Counted from the first letter of the stretch, positions 1 to 7,508 are shown. The stretch: DNA of 32,962 nt from Anaerolineae bacterium (GCA_018645405.1 JABGOQ010000081.1:1-32962), one strand, 5' to 3'. The notes: a model not told the origin generated them from the sequence alone. Numbers and translations are program-made.

Positions 1-454
1 CAGTGACAAAATTGCTGAGGAGGGCGAGGGCGTAAAAGCGGATGAAGAGGGTTGCGGCAGGGTCTTTGATGATATATTGCGCCGCGAGGGGGGCAAAAAT
101 ATAGAGGAGGGCGTAGGCGGAAATGGATGTGCCGATTTCGGTGAGGGCGGCGGCTTTGAGGGTTGCGGCGGCACGGTCTTTTTGATTCTGGGCGAGGTAT
201 TCGCCCCCATATTTGATGACCAGCTCGCCGATGCGGAAGGATAGCAAGCGGTTGATGGAAGTGGCAAAGGACATGACCATGCCGAGCAATCCGAAGGCGG
301 CGACGCCAAGTAGACGGGCGGCGAGGACGCTTTGAATCATGGCAAGCCCCATACCGATGGTGCTACTGCTAAATAAATAGCTAGAGTTTTTTAGAACGCG
401 GCGAAGGAGGGAGTCTTCTTGCCAGATGGAGAGAATTTTTGAAAGAGGGGACAT
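1..454 (-). CDS. Polysaccharide flippase (Wzx/MATE-like), N-terminal part
   Basis: The reverse strand reads openly from an ATG at 454 to the window edge, about 151 codons, so the C-terminal part is missing. The translation starts MSPLSKILSIWQEDSLLRR and then shows membrane helices typical of a polysaccharide-biosynthesis flippase: a first helix with SSSTIGMGLAMIQSVLAARLLG, then FGLLGMVMSF. The start 'short basic stretch, helix, ARxLG, FG' is characteristic of Wzx-type exporters in the MOP superfamily, which move lipid-linked oligosaccharides across the inner membrane. The nucleotide-sugar enzymes immediately upstream on the same strand support an exopolysaccharide or cell-wall glycan locus. 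No good Shine-Dalgarno sequence precedes the ATG; the 5' side holds a short tandem CTTCCAAC repeat (458-473), so the exact start is uncertain. Family assignment is firm; the substrate cannot be told. Confidence 0.75.
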   Translation of the reverse strand, partial: MSPLSKILSIWQEDSLLRRVLKNSSYLFSSSTIGMGLAMIQSVLAARLLGVAAFGLLGMVMSFATSINRLLSFRIGELVIKYGGEYLAQNQKDRAAATLKAAALTEIGTSISAYALLYIFAPLAAQYIIKDPAATLFIRFYALALLSNFVT

Positions 455-571
455 GAAGTTGGAAGGTTGGAAGGTATAAAGATTAGGCTATTTTAGACAA
501 ACTTTCTTTCTGGTGTTTTTGACACGAAAGGCGCGAAAAAAACGAAGAGCACGAGGATTTTAAAGTTTTTT

Positions 572-612
572 TTCGCGTTATTCGCTAAATTCGCGTAATT
601 CGCGTTAAAAAA
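572..612 (+). repeat. CGCGAATT-type repeat, copy 1
   Basis: An AT-rich stretch built from repeated TTCGCG/CGCGAA units. Its reverse complement matches 1634-1673 at roughly nine of ten positions. It lies just downstream of the epimerase gene. A related purine-rich run with ACACGAAAGGCGCGAA begins near 527. Confidence 0.6.
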
Positions 613-637
613 TATTTATTCCTGTAGTTTATAAAAA

Positions 638-1603
638 TTATTTTTGCCACAAATCGATTTTCCCAAAGATATGCTCTTTATACCACTCGACTTCTTTTTC
701 GAGTCCCTTCCGCGCTGTGGTTGTGGGGTTGTAGCCCAAGACTTGACGTGCTTTAGTGATATTGGCGTGCGTTTTAAGCTGGTCGCCGGGGCGTTTTGGT
801 TTCGGGTCTATTTTTGCTTTTTTGCCAATAATCTCTTCCACAATACGGATGCCTTCGCCCGTTGTGATTGCGACATCTGTGCCGATGTTGAAAATCTCCC
901 CTTTGATATCGTCTAATTTGTCTAATAGAGATACTAAGCCATCGACAATATCTCCAACATAAGTATAGCTTCGTAGATGTTCTTTGCTCCCTGCGTAAAG
1001 AGGAAAGGCTTTATCTTCGAGAATGCTTGCTATTAATCTAGGGTAGAGCTTTTCGGGACGTTCGCGTGGCCCATAGACAGAAAAGAGTCTCATTGAAGAG
1101 GCAGGGAAACCTTCTTCACGTGCGGCTGCCAAGATTAACTGCTCGGCGGCAAGTTTGGTAACGCCATAATAGGAAGTTGGCTTGGGTTCTGTTTTTTCAT
1201 CACTGGTAGCATCTGCCCCGTAAACGGAAGATGTGGAGATGTTGATAAATCCACGTAGAGAAGTGGACTTCTTCGCGGCATCTAAGAGACGATGTGTCCC
1301 GATGATATTATTTTTTAGATAGGCGCTAAATGGCGTTGTTGCAGAGATTCCCGGCTGTGCGGCGAAGTGATAAATTACCTCTACACCTTCAAGCGCGGTG
1401 CTAAGGTCATCCTCTGCTAAGTTAAGGTGCAGAAATTCGACACCCTTATCGGATACCAGATTCTTGTTGAGCATTTTTTGTGCTTTCGAATAGTAATCTG
1501 TGAAGCAATCAATGCCCAAGACATCGTACTCTTCTGTGATAAGTCTCTCTGATAAGTGGGAGCCAATAAAGCCTGCTGCACCTGTAATAAGATATTTTGC
1601 CAT
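638..1603 (-). CDS. NAD-dependent nucleotide-sugar epimerase/dehydratase
   Basis: 321-aa extended short-chain dehydrogenase, most like UDP-glucose/UDP-glucuronate 4-epimerases. It shows the Rossmann motif GAAGFIG at residues 8-14, the acidic residue after strand 2 (IDCFTDYY), HFAAQPG at 79-85, STSS at 123-126 and the catalytic Tyr-Lys pair in YYGVTK (Y146, K150). RLFSVYGPRERPEK is the usual sugar-nucleotide-binding loop. The family interconverts or dehydrates NDP-sugars in the cytoplasm to supply polysaccharide synthesis, which fits the adjacent dehydrogenase and flippase genes. The DYYS and QPG signatures favour a UDP-glucuronate 4-epimerase-like role, but substrate cannot be settled from sequence. 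The gene is bracketed by two inverted copies of a CGCGAATT repeat, unlike its neighbours. Confidence 0.85.
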   Translation of the reverse strand: MAKYLITGAAGFIGSHLSERLITEEYDVLGIDCFTDYYSKAQKMLNKNLVSDKGVEFLHLNLAEDDLSTALEGVEVIYHFAAQPGISATTPFSAYLKNNIIGTHRLLDAAKKSTSLRGFINISTSSVYGADATSDEKTEPKPTSYYGVTKLAAEQLILAAAREEGFPASSMRLFSVYGPRERPEKLYPRLIASILEDKAFPLYAGSKEHLRSYTYVGDIVDGLVSLLDKLDDIKGEIFNIGTDVAITTGEGIRIVEEIIGKKAKIDPKPKRPGDQLKTHANITKARQVLGYNPTTTARKGLEKEVEWYKEHIFGKIDLWQK

Positions 1604-1633
1604 GATATTCCTAAATTTAGCTTAGATGTTTTC

Positions 1634-1673
1634 AACGCGAATGGCGCGAATTAGCGAATTACGCGAATTTTTT
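1634..1673 (+). repeat. CGCGAATT-type repeat, copy 2
   Basis: AACGCGAAT-type units in the opposite orientation to the copy at 572-612, so the two copies form an inverted pair around the epimerase gene. It lies in the 103-bp gap between the dehydrogenase stop and the epimerase start. Confidence 0.6.
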
Positions 1674-1706
1674 AAAAACAAAGAAAAACATTAGCATTAA
1701 AGTTTT

Positions 1707-3020
1707 CTACAGCCCAAAAACCTTCTCGTCTCTACGCGCGGCTTTTCCTAAAGCATTGCGCGTATCTACAATAAGTTGAGCTTTTTCTAAAATTTGATCG
1801 TATTCATATTCGCTATGGTCGGTGATGATGACCACACAATCAGATTCTGCGACTGTGCCCAACATATTGGGAACACTTTCCATTATGTCATCATTAGGGG
1901 CTTTGAGGGTGGGGCAGTATGGATCGTGATAGCTGACCTCCGCACCCTTTTCTGCAAGCAAACCGATTACATCTAAAGCGGGTGATTCGCGTAAATCGTT
2001 CACATCGGGTTTATAGGCGGCACCTAAAACCAAAATTTTGCTCCCGTTGATAGATTTTCTCTGTGAATTCAACGCATCTTGCATTTTTTGAACAACATAG
2101 CGCGGCATCCCGGTATTGATTTCGGAAGCTAATTCAATAAAGCGAGCGTTATAGTCTACGGATTTCAATTTCCAAGATAAATAAAGGGGGTCAATGGGAA
2201 TACAATGCCCACCCAAGCCAGGTCCTGGGGTGAATTTCATGAATCCAAAAGGTTTTGTTGCCGCGGCTTCGATCACTTCCCAGACATCTACATCAAGCCT
2301 GTCGCACATGATAGCGAGTTCATTGACCAAGCCGATATTAATCATGCGGAAGGTGTTTTCGAGCAATTTTGACATTTCTGCCGCTTCAGTAGATGAGACT
2401 GGCACAACGGTTTCTATCGCGCCGCTATACCACGTACAGGCGACTTCGGTGCAGGCTTCGGTGATACCGCCCAAAACTTTGGGGGTGTTGATGGTTGTCC
2501 AATCTTCACGGCCTGGGTCAACGCGCTCTGGCGAGAAGCTCAAGAAAAGATCTTTGCCTACAGTTAATCCGCTTTTTTCGGTGAGCATGGGTAAAATAAA
2601 TTCGCGCGTGGTGCCTGGGTATGTTGTTGATTCCAATACCACGACCATGCCTGGGTGCATATATTTCGCCAAATCGGTGGTCGCTGTGTCTATATAAGAC
2701 ATATCTGGGTCGCCTGTTTTTTTCAAGGGCGTTGGCACACAAATGCTCACGGCTTCAACGTCTTTTATGGCAGAAAAATCGGTTGTTGCTATTATTTTTC
2801 TGCTGGCTATTAACTTTGCTACAACTTCTGTTGGTACATCGGGAATATAGCTTTCGCCTTTATTGAGTGCGTCAATTTTGCTGGCATCGGGGTCGATACC
2901 AATTACGTCAAAGCCTGCTTCGGCGAAGACGACTGCGAGGGGTAAGCCGACGTAGCCGAGTCCTAAAACTGCCATCTTGGCTTCTTTTCTTTCTAGTTTT
3001 TCGATTAAATGGTCTTTCAT
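1707..3020 (-). CDS. UDP-N-acetylglucosamine 6-dehydrogenase (WbpA/WecC-like)
   Basis: 437-aa UDP-sugar dehydrogenase that oxidises C6 of an NDP-hexose to the uronic acid with two NAD+. NAD motif GLGYVG is at residues 20-25, ESTTYPGTT begins at 131, SPERVDPG is at 163-170, and the catalytic Cys273 lies in GPGLGGHCIPIDPLY. The GGHCIPIDP form with ERVDPG points to the UDP-GlcNAc branch rather than UDP-glucose dehydrogenase. A C-terminal domain with LGAAYKPDVNDLRESPA completes the usual three-domain fold. I chose the ATG at 3020 because GGAG lies five bases upstream; an in-frame ATG at 3035 would place that GGAG inside the coding sequence. The product supplies a uronic-acid donor to the local polysaccharide pathway. 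Confidence 0.88.
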   Translation of the reverse strand: MKDHLIEKLERKEAKMAVLGLGYVGLPLAVVFAEAGFDVIGIDPDASKIDALNKGESYIPDVPTEVVAKLIASRKIIATTDFSAIKDVEAVSICVPTPLKKTGDPDMSYIDTATTDLAKYMHPGMVVVLESTTYPGTTREFILPMLTEKSGLTVGKDLFLSFSPERVDPGREDWTTINTPKVLGGITEACTEVACTWYSGAIETVVPVSSTEAAEMSKLLENTFRMINIGLVNELAIMCDRLDVDVWEVIEAAATKPFGFMKFTPGPGLGGHCIPIDPLYLSWKLKSVDYNARFIELASEINTGMPRYVVQKMQDALNSQRKSINGSKILVLGAAYKPDVNDLRESPALDVIGLLAEKGAEVSYHDPYCPTLKAPNDDIMESVPNMLGTVAESDCVVIITDHSEYEYDQILEKAQLIVDTRNALGKAARRDEKVFGL

Positions 3021-3039
3021 TTTTGCTCCAAACATTTTT

Positions 3040-3054
3040 AGACCTGACAGGTTT
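3040..3054 (+). repeat. Half-copy of the CCTGACAGG palindromic repeat
   Basis: AGACCTGACAGGTTT resembles one arm of the complete palindrome at 25164-25196. It sits just upstream of the dehydrogenase gene, and the following 80 bp contain further degenerate pieces. Confidence 0.4.
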
Positions 3055-3140
3055 CATAAGATGTTTTTATGAAAAAACGCCTTCTGATCAGGTTCATTAT
3101 GGTTGACAAAGGCTCTGATTAAAACCCGCCAGGGCTCTAT

Positions 3141-3809
3141 TTATGATGGGATTTGTGCCCCAACCTGCAAATAAATGGGCGATAGACTTGCCGCGTCATC
3201 CGTGTTTTTAGCTTGATACCGTTTCCAGGCTAGTTCTGCCAGACAGGCAGGTCGACGTGTTGAACGCGAGGGTGAAGATAACTCCACCAAGTCGTTATTT
3301 GCCAAAATTTCACGTTCTTCTGCTGAGAGCTCGCCACAAATGAGTGTTTTTTCTTCGATATTTTCCGTTAATTCATCCACGCGCATGACGCTGAGATCAC
3401 CTTTGGGTTCCCAGATTCCGTTTGGGGAAGCGTTATAGTAGCCGACTGCCAAACGTCCGCGCCCTGCTTGTAGTAGGGTAGCAAGCCTAAGGTCACGAGC
3501 GGGTTGCGCCGCCGCGAGAATATCCAATGTGGGGATGCCGATGATGGGGAGATTCCGAGCGAGAGCGAGTCCCTTGATCAGAGATAATCCTACTCTTAAG
3601 CTGGTAAATGATCCCGGCCCCAATGCAACACCCAACACAGTGACTTCGTCCATCGTCCGATTTGTGCGTTTTAGCAGTGCAGCTATTTCAGGTGCGAGGG
3701 AGGTGGTGTGGCGCAGTTTTCCATGCCACAAACTTTCGCCAATGACATGGACGCCATCGTAGAGGGCTACCCCAACCTGGGTGGTGGAGGTGTCAACAGC
3801 GAGAAGCAT
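3141..3809 (-). CDS. tsaB: tRNA threonylcarbamoyladenosine biosynthesis protein TsaB
   Basis: 222 aa, the usual length for TsaB/YeaZ. It begins MLLAVDTSTTQVGVALYDG, the ASKHA-fold phosphate-1 strand typical of the family, followed by LGVALGPGSFTSLRVGLSLIKGLA, its second signature. TsaB is the scaffold partner of TsaD that, with TsaE and TsaC, makes the t6A37 modification on ANN-decoding tRNAs in the cytoplasm. Its start overlaps the stop of tsaE by one base (TAATG), with a strong GGAGGAG upstream, so the two genes are translationally coupled. TsaD is not in this window. Identification is confident. Confidence 0.93.
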   Translation of the reverse strand: MLLAVDTSTTQVGVALYDGVHVIGESLWHGKLRHTTSLAPEIAALLKRTNRTMDEVTVLGVALGPGSFTSLRVGLSLIKGLALARNLPIIGIPTLDILAAAQPARDLRLATLLQAGRGRLAVGYYNASPNGIWEPKGDLSVMRVDELTENIEEKTLICGELSAEEREILANNDLVELSSPSRSTRRPACLAELAWKRYQAKNTDDAASLSPIYLQVGAQIPS

Positions 3810-4306
3810 TAGTCTCCTCCAAATGCGGATTTTCGTAATTCGTCGATGAAGTTTTGATGGTGTGCACCCTGTGCGGTAAATTGAAGACGACGTTGTTCTT
3901 CATCAATATATTCAAGATTGATCCAGAGCCGCTTTTTTGGCAAAACACTTTCGATGCGCTCTGCCCACTCGATGACGAGGGGGCCCGAGGCAAGCATATC
4001 GTCGAGACCCAATTCAGTGGCTTCAGGCGCGGATTCGAGCCTGTAGGTGTCGAGGTGAAAAAGTTGGCTTTCGTCGGGGCGGCGGTACATATTTACGATG
4101 ATAAAAGTTGGGCTGGTGACGGGGTCGAGCGATCCCCAGCCTTGTGCCAACCCTTGTACGAAGGTGGTTTTCCCTGCGCCGAGATCGCCCTGCAAACAGA
4201 CGATATCGCCGATATTTAGCATGGCACCAAGACGCATGCCCATACGGCGACTTTGCTCTGGGCTGCGACTGATGAAGTCGAGGGAGTTTTCATCCAAGAT
4301 TGGCAT
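3809..4306 (-). CDS. tsaE: tRNA threonylcarbamoyladenosine biosynthesis ATPase TsaE
   Basis: 165-aa P-loop ATPase, slightly longer than E. coli TsaE because of a C-terminal tail. Walker A GDLGAGKTT is at residues 40-48, followed by FVQGLAQGWG and the family signature VTSPTFIIVNMYR; HLDTYRLE contains the Walker B-like segment and LVIEWAERI follows. TsaE binds the TsaB-TsaD heterodimer and resets it through ATP hydrolysis. It is the first gene of the tsaE-tsaB pair. No Shine-Dalgarno sequence precedes the ATG; instead a perfect TATAAT lies seven bases upstream, which suggests a leaderless transcript. Confidence 0.92.
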   Translation of the reverse strand: MPILDENSLDFISRSPEQSRRMGMRLGAMLNIGDIVCLQGDLGAGKTTFVQGLAQGWGSLDPVTSPTFIIVNMYRRPDESQLFHLDTYRLESAPEATELGLDDMLASGPLVIEWAERIESVLPKKRLWINLEYIDEEQRRLQFTAQGAHHQNFIDELRKSAFGGD

Positions 4307-4313
4307 GTGGGCG

Positions 4314-4342
4314 ATTATACGTCAGGGAGGAGGGGAGGGCAA
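4314..4342 (-). promoter_or_regulatory. Putative sigma-70-type promoter of tsaE-tsaB, leaderless
   Basis: On the reverse strand TTGCCC (4342-4337) is followed by exactly 17 bases and a perfect TATAAT (4319-4314). The tsaE ATG begins seven bases after the -10 box, so transcription would start at or next to the A of the start codon. Seen directly as a motif; promoter function is inferred. Confidence 0.55.
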
Positions 4343-4365
4343 GGATTGGGCGTTTGCTGAAGAGC

Positions 4366-4426
4366 TCACCACAAAGCCACAAAGAGCATAAAGAAAACCT
4401 TTATGTACTCCGTGCCTTCGTGGTGA
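4366..4426. repeat. CACAAAG-type imperfect palindrome
   Basis: A 61-bp inverted repeat with arms of 28 bases around a 5-base loop. The left arm starts TCACCACAAAGCCACAAAG and the right arm ends TTCGTGGTGA. About six positions mismatch between the arms, several of them tolerable as G-U pairs. It resembles palindromic CACAAAG repeats I know from other environmental bacterial genomes. It lies between the divergent promoter side of tsaE and the aminotransferase stop. Confidence 0.6.
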
Positions 4427-4483
4427 AGCTGTTTATGTCTGAAATTTCAACTAATTCTTCGTTTATCAATTATCTCGATTTCT

Positions 4484-4565
4484 GCCCCCTCTGCCCTGTC
4501 GGGCATCTGGAAAAGAAACTGCTTCGCATCCCCCAAATTCCAAATACACGGAATTTAGGGGAGAC
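4484..4565 (+). repeat. Dispersed hairpin repeat, copy A
   Basis: It contains a 27-base core (4505-4531) identical to the reverse complement of 10682-10708. The core is preceded by CCCCCTCTG plus a short CCTGTCGGG hairpin-like stretch and followed by a C-rich/G-rich hairpin (CCCCCAAATTCC ... GGAATTTAGGGG). The same order of elements occurs in copy B, so this is a mobile or amplified intergenic repeat, here downstream of the aminotransferase gene. Confidence 0.65.
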
Positions 4566-4574
4566 CAGTAAAAG

Positions 4575-5690
4575 TTATTTTAGTGCGTCTACATATTCCC
4601 CAAAGAGCGCTAAAACCTCGCCAAAATTCTCACGCCCAAAACCGATGCGGAAGTGTTGGTGTCCATAATCGAAAACATGCGAGGGGGCGAGCATGATGCT
4701 GGCTTCGGCGACAAGGGTGTCTGCAAATTCAAGCGTGCTTTCAACGCCGAGCATACGCGGGAAGCAGATTGAGCCGCCGCGCGGGCGGTTGAGTTGGAAG
4801 CATTCGGGGCGGGCAGCCATGAAGTCGTCGAGCAGGGCAAAGTTGCGTGCCAAACGGGCATTTTGCATCTCGATGATGGCATCTTTATTTTGCAGGGCGA
4901 TGATCGATAGGATCTCGCTCGGGGCGCTGGAGCAGATGGTGGTGTAGTCTTTTATTTCGAGCATCCGTGCCAGGGTGGGGGCATCCTGACTGGCGATCCA
5001 TCCGATGCGTAAGCCGGGGAGGCCAAAGGTTTTCGACATGCCGAAGAGGGTAAAAGCTTTTTCGTAAGCCTCGCAAGCCGAGGGCAGGGTCGTCCCGCTT
5101 TCGATCTCCAAAAAGCGATACATCTCATCCGAAAGGAGGTAGATGCCGCGTTCGCGCAGCATTCCGATGATCTCATCAAAATCGGACTTGGATGGGACGT
5201 AGCCGGTGGGGTTATGCGGGAAGTTGATGACGACGAGTTTGGTCTCGGGGCGGATGAGTTCGGCGAGACGAGCCGGATCGAAATGCCATCCGGCGGCTTC
5301 ATCCGGTTCCCACATGGAGACTTGGCAGCCAACCGCGCGGGCGATCTCGTAGAGCGACTGGTATCCCGGAAAAGTGGATATAACGTGGTCGCCGGGTTGA
5401 AGCAGAGCTTCCATGAGTAGGAAGATAATTTCTTGTGGCGCAGCGACGAGCAGATTTGATGCGCTCAGCCCATCGTAAAAATTGGCAGCTTCGGCGCGTA
5501 GCTGCGGATGCCCCATCGACTCGGTGTAGCCGAGTTTAAGTTCGAAGAAGGTCTTGCGCATCTCTGGGGAGGCCATTTCGAGCAGCTCCGGCAGAGTCAG
5601 AGATTCGCAATCTGAGCTGGAGAGCAGGTATTTGGCAGAGAATTCGTATTTGGCGAAATATCTTTCGAGGGTGAAGGGGGGGATTTTCAT
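4575..5690 (-). CDS. PLP-dependent aminotransferase, class I/II
   Basis: 371-aa fold-type I aminotransferase. Visible motifs are FPGYQSLYE for the cofactor and substrate pocket (from 107), NPTG at 160-163, SDEMYRF with Asp188 and Tyr191 contacting PLP, the Schiff-base Lys220 in GMSKTFGLPGLRIGW, and the carboxylate-binding Arg in FRIGFGR near the C-terminus. The substrate is not evident; the short N-terminus (MKIPPFTLERYFAKYEFSAKYLLSS) is typical of a subgroup often annotated only as 'aminotransferase'. A near-identical copy of its first 75 codons lies at 7203-7508, upstream of the intervening pyruvyltransferase gene. An AAGG sequence eight bases before the ATG supports the start. The function within the neighbouring polysaccharide genes is unproven. 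Confidence 0.85.
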   Translation of the reverse strand: MKIPPFTLERYFAKYEFSAKYLLSSSDCESLTLPELLEMASPEMRKTFFELKLGYTESMGHPQLRAEAANFYDGLSASNLLVAAPQEIIFLLMEALLQPGDHVISTFPGYQSLYEIARAVGCQVSMWEPDEAAGWHFDPARLAELIRPETKLVVINFPHNPTGYVPSKSDFDEIIGMLRERGIYLLSDEMYRFLEIESGTTLPSACEAYEKAFTLFGMSKTFGLPGLRIGWIASQDAPTLARMLEIKDYTTICSSAPSEILSIIALQNKDAIIEMQNARLARNFALLDDFMAARPECFQLNRPRGGSICFPRMLGVESTLEFADTLVAEASIMLAPSHVFDYGHQHFRIGFGRENFGEVLALFGEYVDALK

Positions 5691-5790
5691 GTTTTAGACC
5701 TTAAGTTTCAGATTTCAGACTTTAGAAGAGAGGAAAATAGGTTTTTACGGTGCACGGAAAAAGAACGTTTTCGCGAGCGTCTGACCCAAC

Positions 5791-5846
5791 GTCCAACATG
5801 AGCATTTTGCGCGCAAGAACAAATATGCTCAATGTTCTTGTTGGAC
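5791..5846. repeat. Inverted repeat downstream of the pyruvyltransferase gene
   Basis: GTCCAACATGAGCAT (5791-5805) is matched by its reverse complement, split by a 7-base insertion, at 5825-5846. It could fold as a long hairpin in the RNA of the upstream reverse-strand gene, but no U-tract follows, so I do not call it a terminator. The rest of 5691-5952 contains no gene I can support. Confidence 0.45.
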
Positions 5847-5952
5847 ATTCTATTTCTACAGGCCTGCGATTCTGGCCCAATCCTGAGAGTACCCGACCGC
5901 TTACCACCTAGCCGCCACGACCGATCGCCCGCGCCGTGCCATGGAGGAGAGT

Positions 5953-7206
5953 CTAGCCCTTCCCATCGGCCCAAAGTCCCATATTCAGAAAATTCATCTC
6001 TAAATACAGTCGCTCTAGTGCAAGAGTGTTCTCGCGATCACCCGTTTCATCATGAGGAGCCGAAAGAATTCTCACAGCATCATCATATAAACGCTCTGGC
6101 TGCGTTTTCTCCTTTGAGAAATCCCATTCATCGATATACGAGTTCTGCTTGTGGTCGCCGCATAAGGTCAAACGTTTTCTTTCATATAGGCTCGCGATAA
6201 TCCGTACATGTAAGCTTGTTCCAACGATGAGGGTTGCGTTTGAAATAACATGGCAAATATCCCAGATATTATAGCTGTCGAAGAAATATATCTTTCCTTG
6301 TTCCAAGCCGTTCATGAAACGTGCCCTGTATTGCTCCGCACTATCATGTTGCGGAGCAATACCAGCACAGAAGAAGACAAGTGGAAGACTCGTCCTGTTG
6401 ATGAATTCAGAAAGGGCCTCTTCTATCTCCCTTCCATGTGCGTCAAGAATACTGGTATTTATCTGGATTGCAACATAGTCCTTTCCTACTGCTGCTCGCA
6501 TTTTCCTGATTGCTTCGCGACTGCTTCGACCTACGATCAACTCCTCAAACAGGTATCTTGTCAACACCGCACAATCTGGTGCGAGATGTAGATTCTCGAT
6601 CCCGTGGTCTCTTGCAATCAGATAACTCTGACGGTCCCGAAAACCGACGTAGTCATAGCTCGCCAAATTCTGAAGAGCAGGCTTGGAGTTCCCTCCAATC
6701 GAGTTGGCGACAAAGATTCCGGGAGCCCTGAAAAGAGCTTTTGGTAGCAGGTATGCAACTTCCACGCTGGAGAGCGGACTGATCCCGAACGACGAAAGGC
6801 GAGCAGCGAAAAGTCTTTCGCGAATCAAATCAATCGGCAGGAAGCGCCTGATGTACCGAATCCTACGATGTATGTTTTTCAGTGCGAAAGCTATGTATTC
6901 TTGGGCCCGAATGCCAAATCCAGACTTGGTTGCTGGGTCCTCCAACATTTTCAAAGCTGCTTCAACAGAACAACCACCAGTTTGACCGCCGATATGGACG
7001 ATGTTTAGGTCATCGATATCAAGAAAGGAGGTGATGCTTTCTACATCATGACCGTCGTACGGAGTCATATCTCTTGCCAAGAGATCACAAAAATGAATAT
7101 CTGTCTCTATTCCCGAATCCCGAATCATCCTCTCTACGATATGTGCAAAAAGCAAGTCTCCAAAATTGTGACGACCGATGGCTCCGAACAATACAGTCTT
7201 GCTCAT
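5953..7206 (-). CDS. Polysaccharide pyruvyltransferase family protein
   Basis: 417 aa. It starts MSKTVLFGAIGRHNFGDLLFAHIVERMI, the GxxxxxNFGDxL opening of the CsaB/WcaK/polysaccharide pyruvyltransferase family. ANSIGG, ASYDYVGFRDRQSYLIARDHGI and DCAVL follow, then VAIQIN for the second Rossmann-like domain, and NATLIVGTSLHVRIIASLYERKRL near residue 350, where the family normally has GTSLHGxI. Members transfer pyruvate from phosphoenolpyruvate to sugar residues, or in some cases other groups, during cell-surface glycan synthesis. Its ATG overlaps by four bases (ATGA) the stop of the truncated aminotransferase reading frame. This suggests that the overlap was inherited from a previous upstream gene in its original operon. 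It was probably brought in as a cassette; acceptor sugar is unknown. Confidence 0.8.
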   Translation of the reverse strand: MSKTVLFGAIGRHNFGDLLFAHIVERMIRDSGIETDIHFCDLLARDMTPYDGHDVESITSFLDIDDLNIVHIGGQTGGCSVEAALKMLEDPATKSGFGIRAQEYIAFALKNIHRRIRYIRRFLPIDLIRERLFAARLSSFGISPLSSVEVAYLLPKALFRAPGIFVANSIGGNSKPALQNLASYDYVGFRDRQSYLIARDHGIENLHLAPDCAVLTRYLFEELIVGRSSREAIRKMRAAVGKDYVAIQINTSILDAHGREIEEALSEFINRTSLPLVFFCAGIAPQHDSAEQYRARFMNGLEQGKIYFFDSYNIWDICHVISNATLIVGTSLHVRIIASLYERKRLTLCGDHKQNSYIDEWDFSKEKTQPERLYDDAVRILSAPHDETGDRENTLALERLYLEMNFLNMGLWADGKG

Positions 7207-7508
7207 TGTTGTCCGAGACCTGTGTCGCGAGCTCCTTGCGCTGCCGCTTCTTCGGGCGCGGCGATGAGCACGTCATCGGCCTCGATGCCTTCATAAATGC
7301 CTGTAGCCTCCGTCCGCAATTGCGGATGCCCCAATGACTCGGTGTAGCCGAGTTTGAGTTCGAAGAAAGTTTTGCGCATCTCGGGGGAGGCCATCTCAAG
7401 CAATTCTGGCAACCTTAGAGATTCGCAATCTGAACTGGAGAGCAGGTATTTGGCGGAGAATTCGTGTTTGGCGAAATATCGTTCGAGGGTGAAGGGGGGA
7501 ATTTGCAT
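7203..7508 (-). pseudogene. Truncated aminotransferase remnant (5' end duplicate)
   Basis: 101-codon open frame beginning MQIPPFTLERYFAKHEF. Its first 70-75 residues are almost identical to the aminotransferase at 4575-5690, and the match includes about 30 bp upstream of the ATG. Residues 70-88 (GIYEGIEADDVLIAAPEE) still align with the intact protein but are clearly more diverged. From about 7247 homology stops and an unrelated tail (GARDTGLGQQ) runs into the next gene. All PLP-binding residues lie in the lost part, so this frame cannot be an active enzyme. The mosaic identity suggests recombination with a related allele rather than a simple recent duplication. The tail may be the C-terminus of whatever gene once preceded the pyruvyltransferase gene. 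Confidence 0.8.

Noticed and set aside
5722..5907. 61-codon reverse-strand frame after the pyruvyltransferase gene
   Set aside because: It overlaps an inverted repeat, has no Shine-Dalgarno and no recognisable motif; a fragment of a next cassette gene is possible but unsupported.
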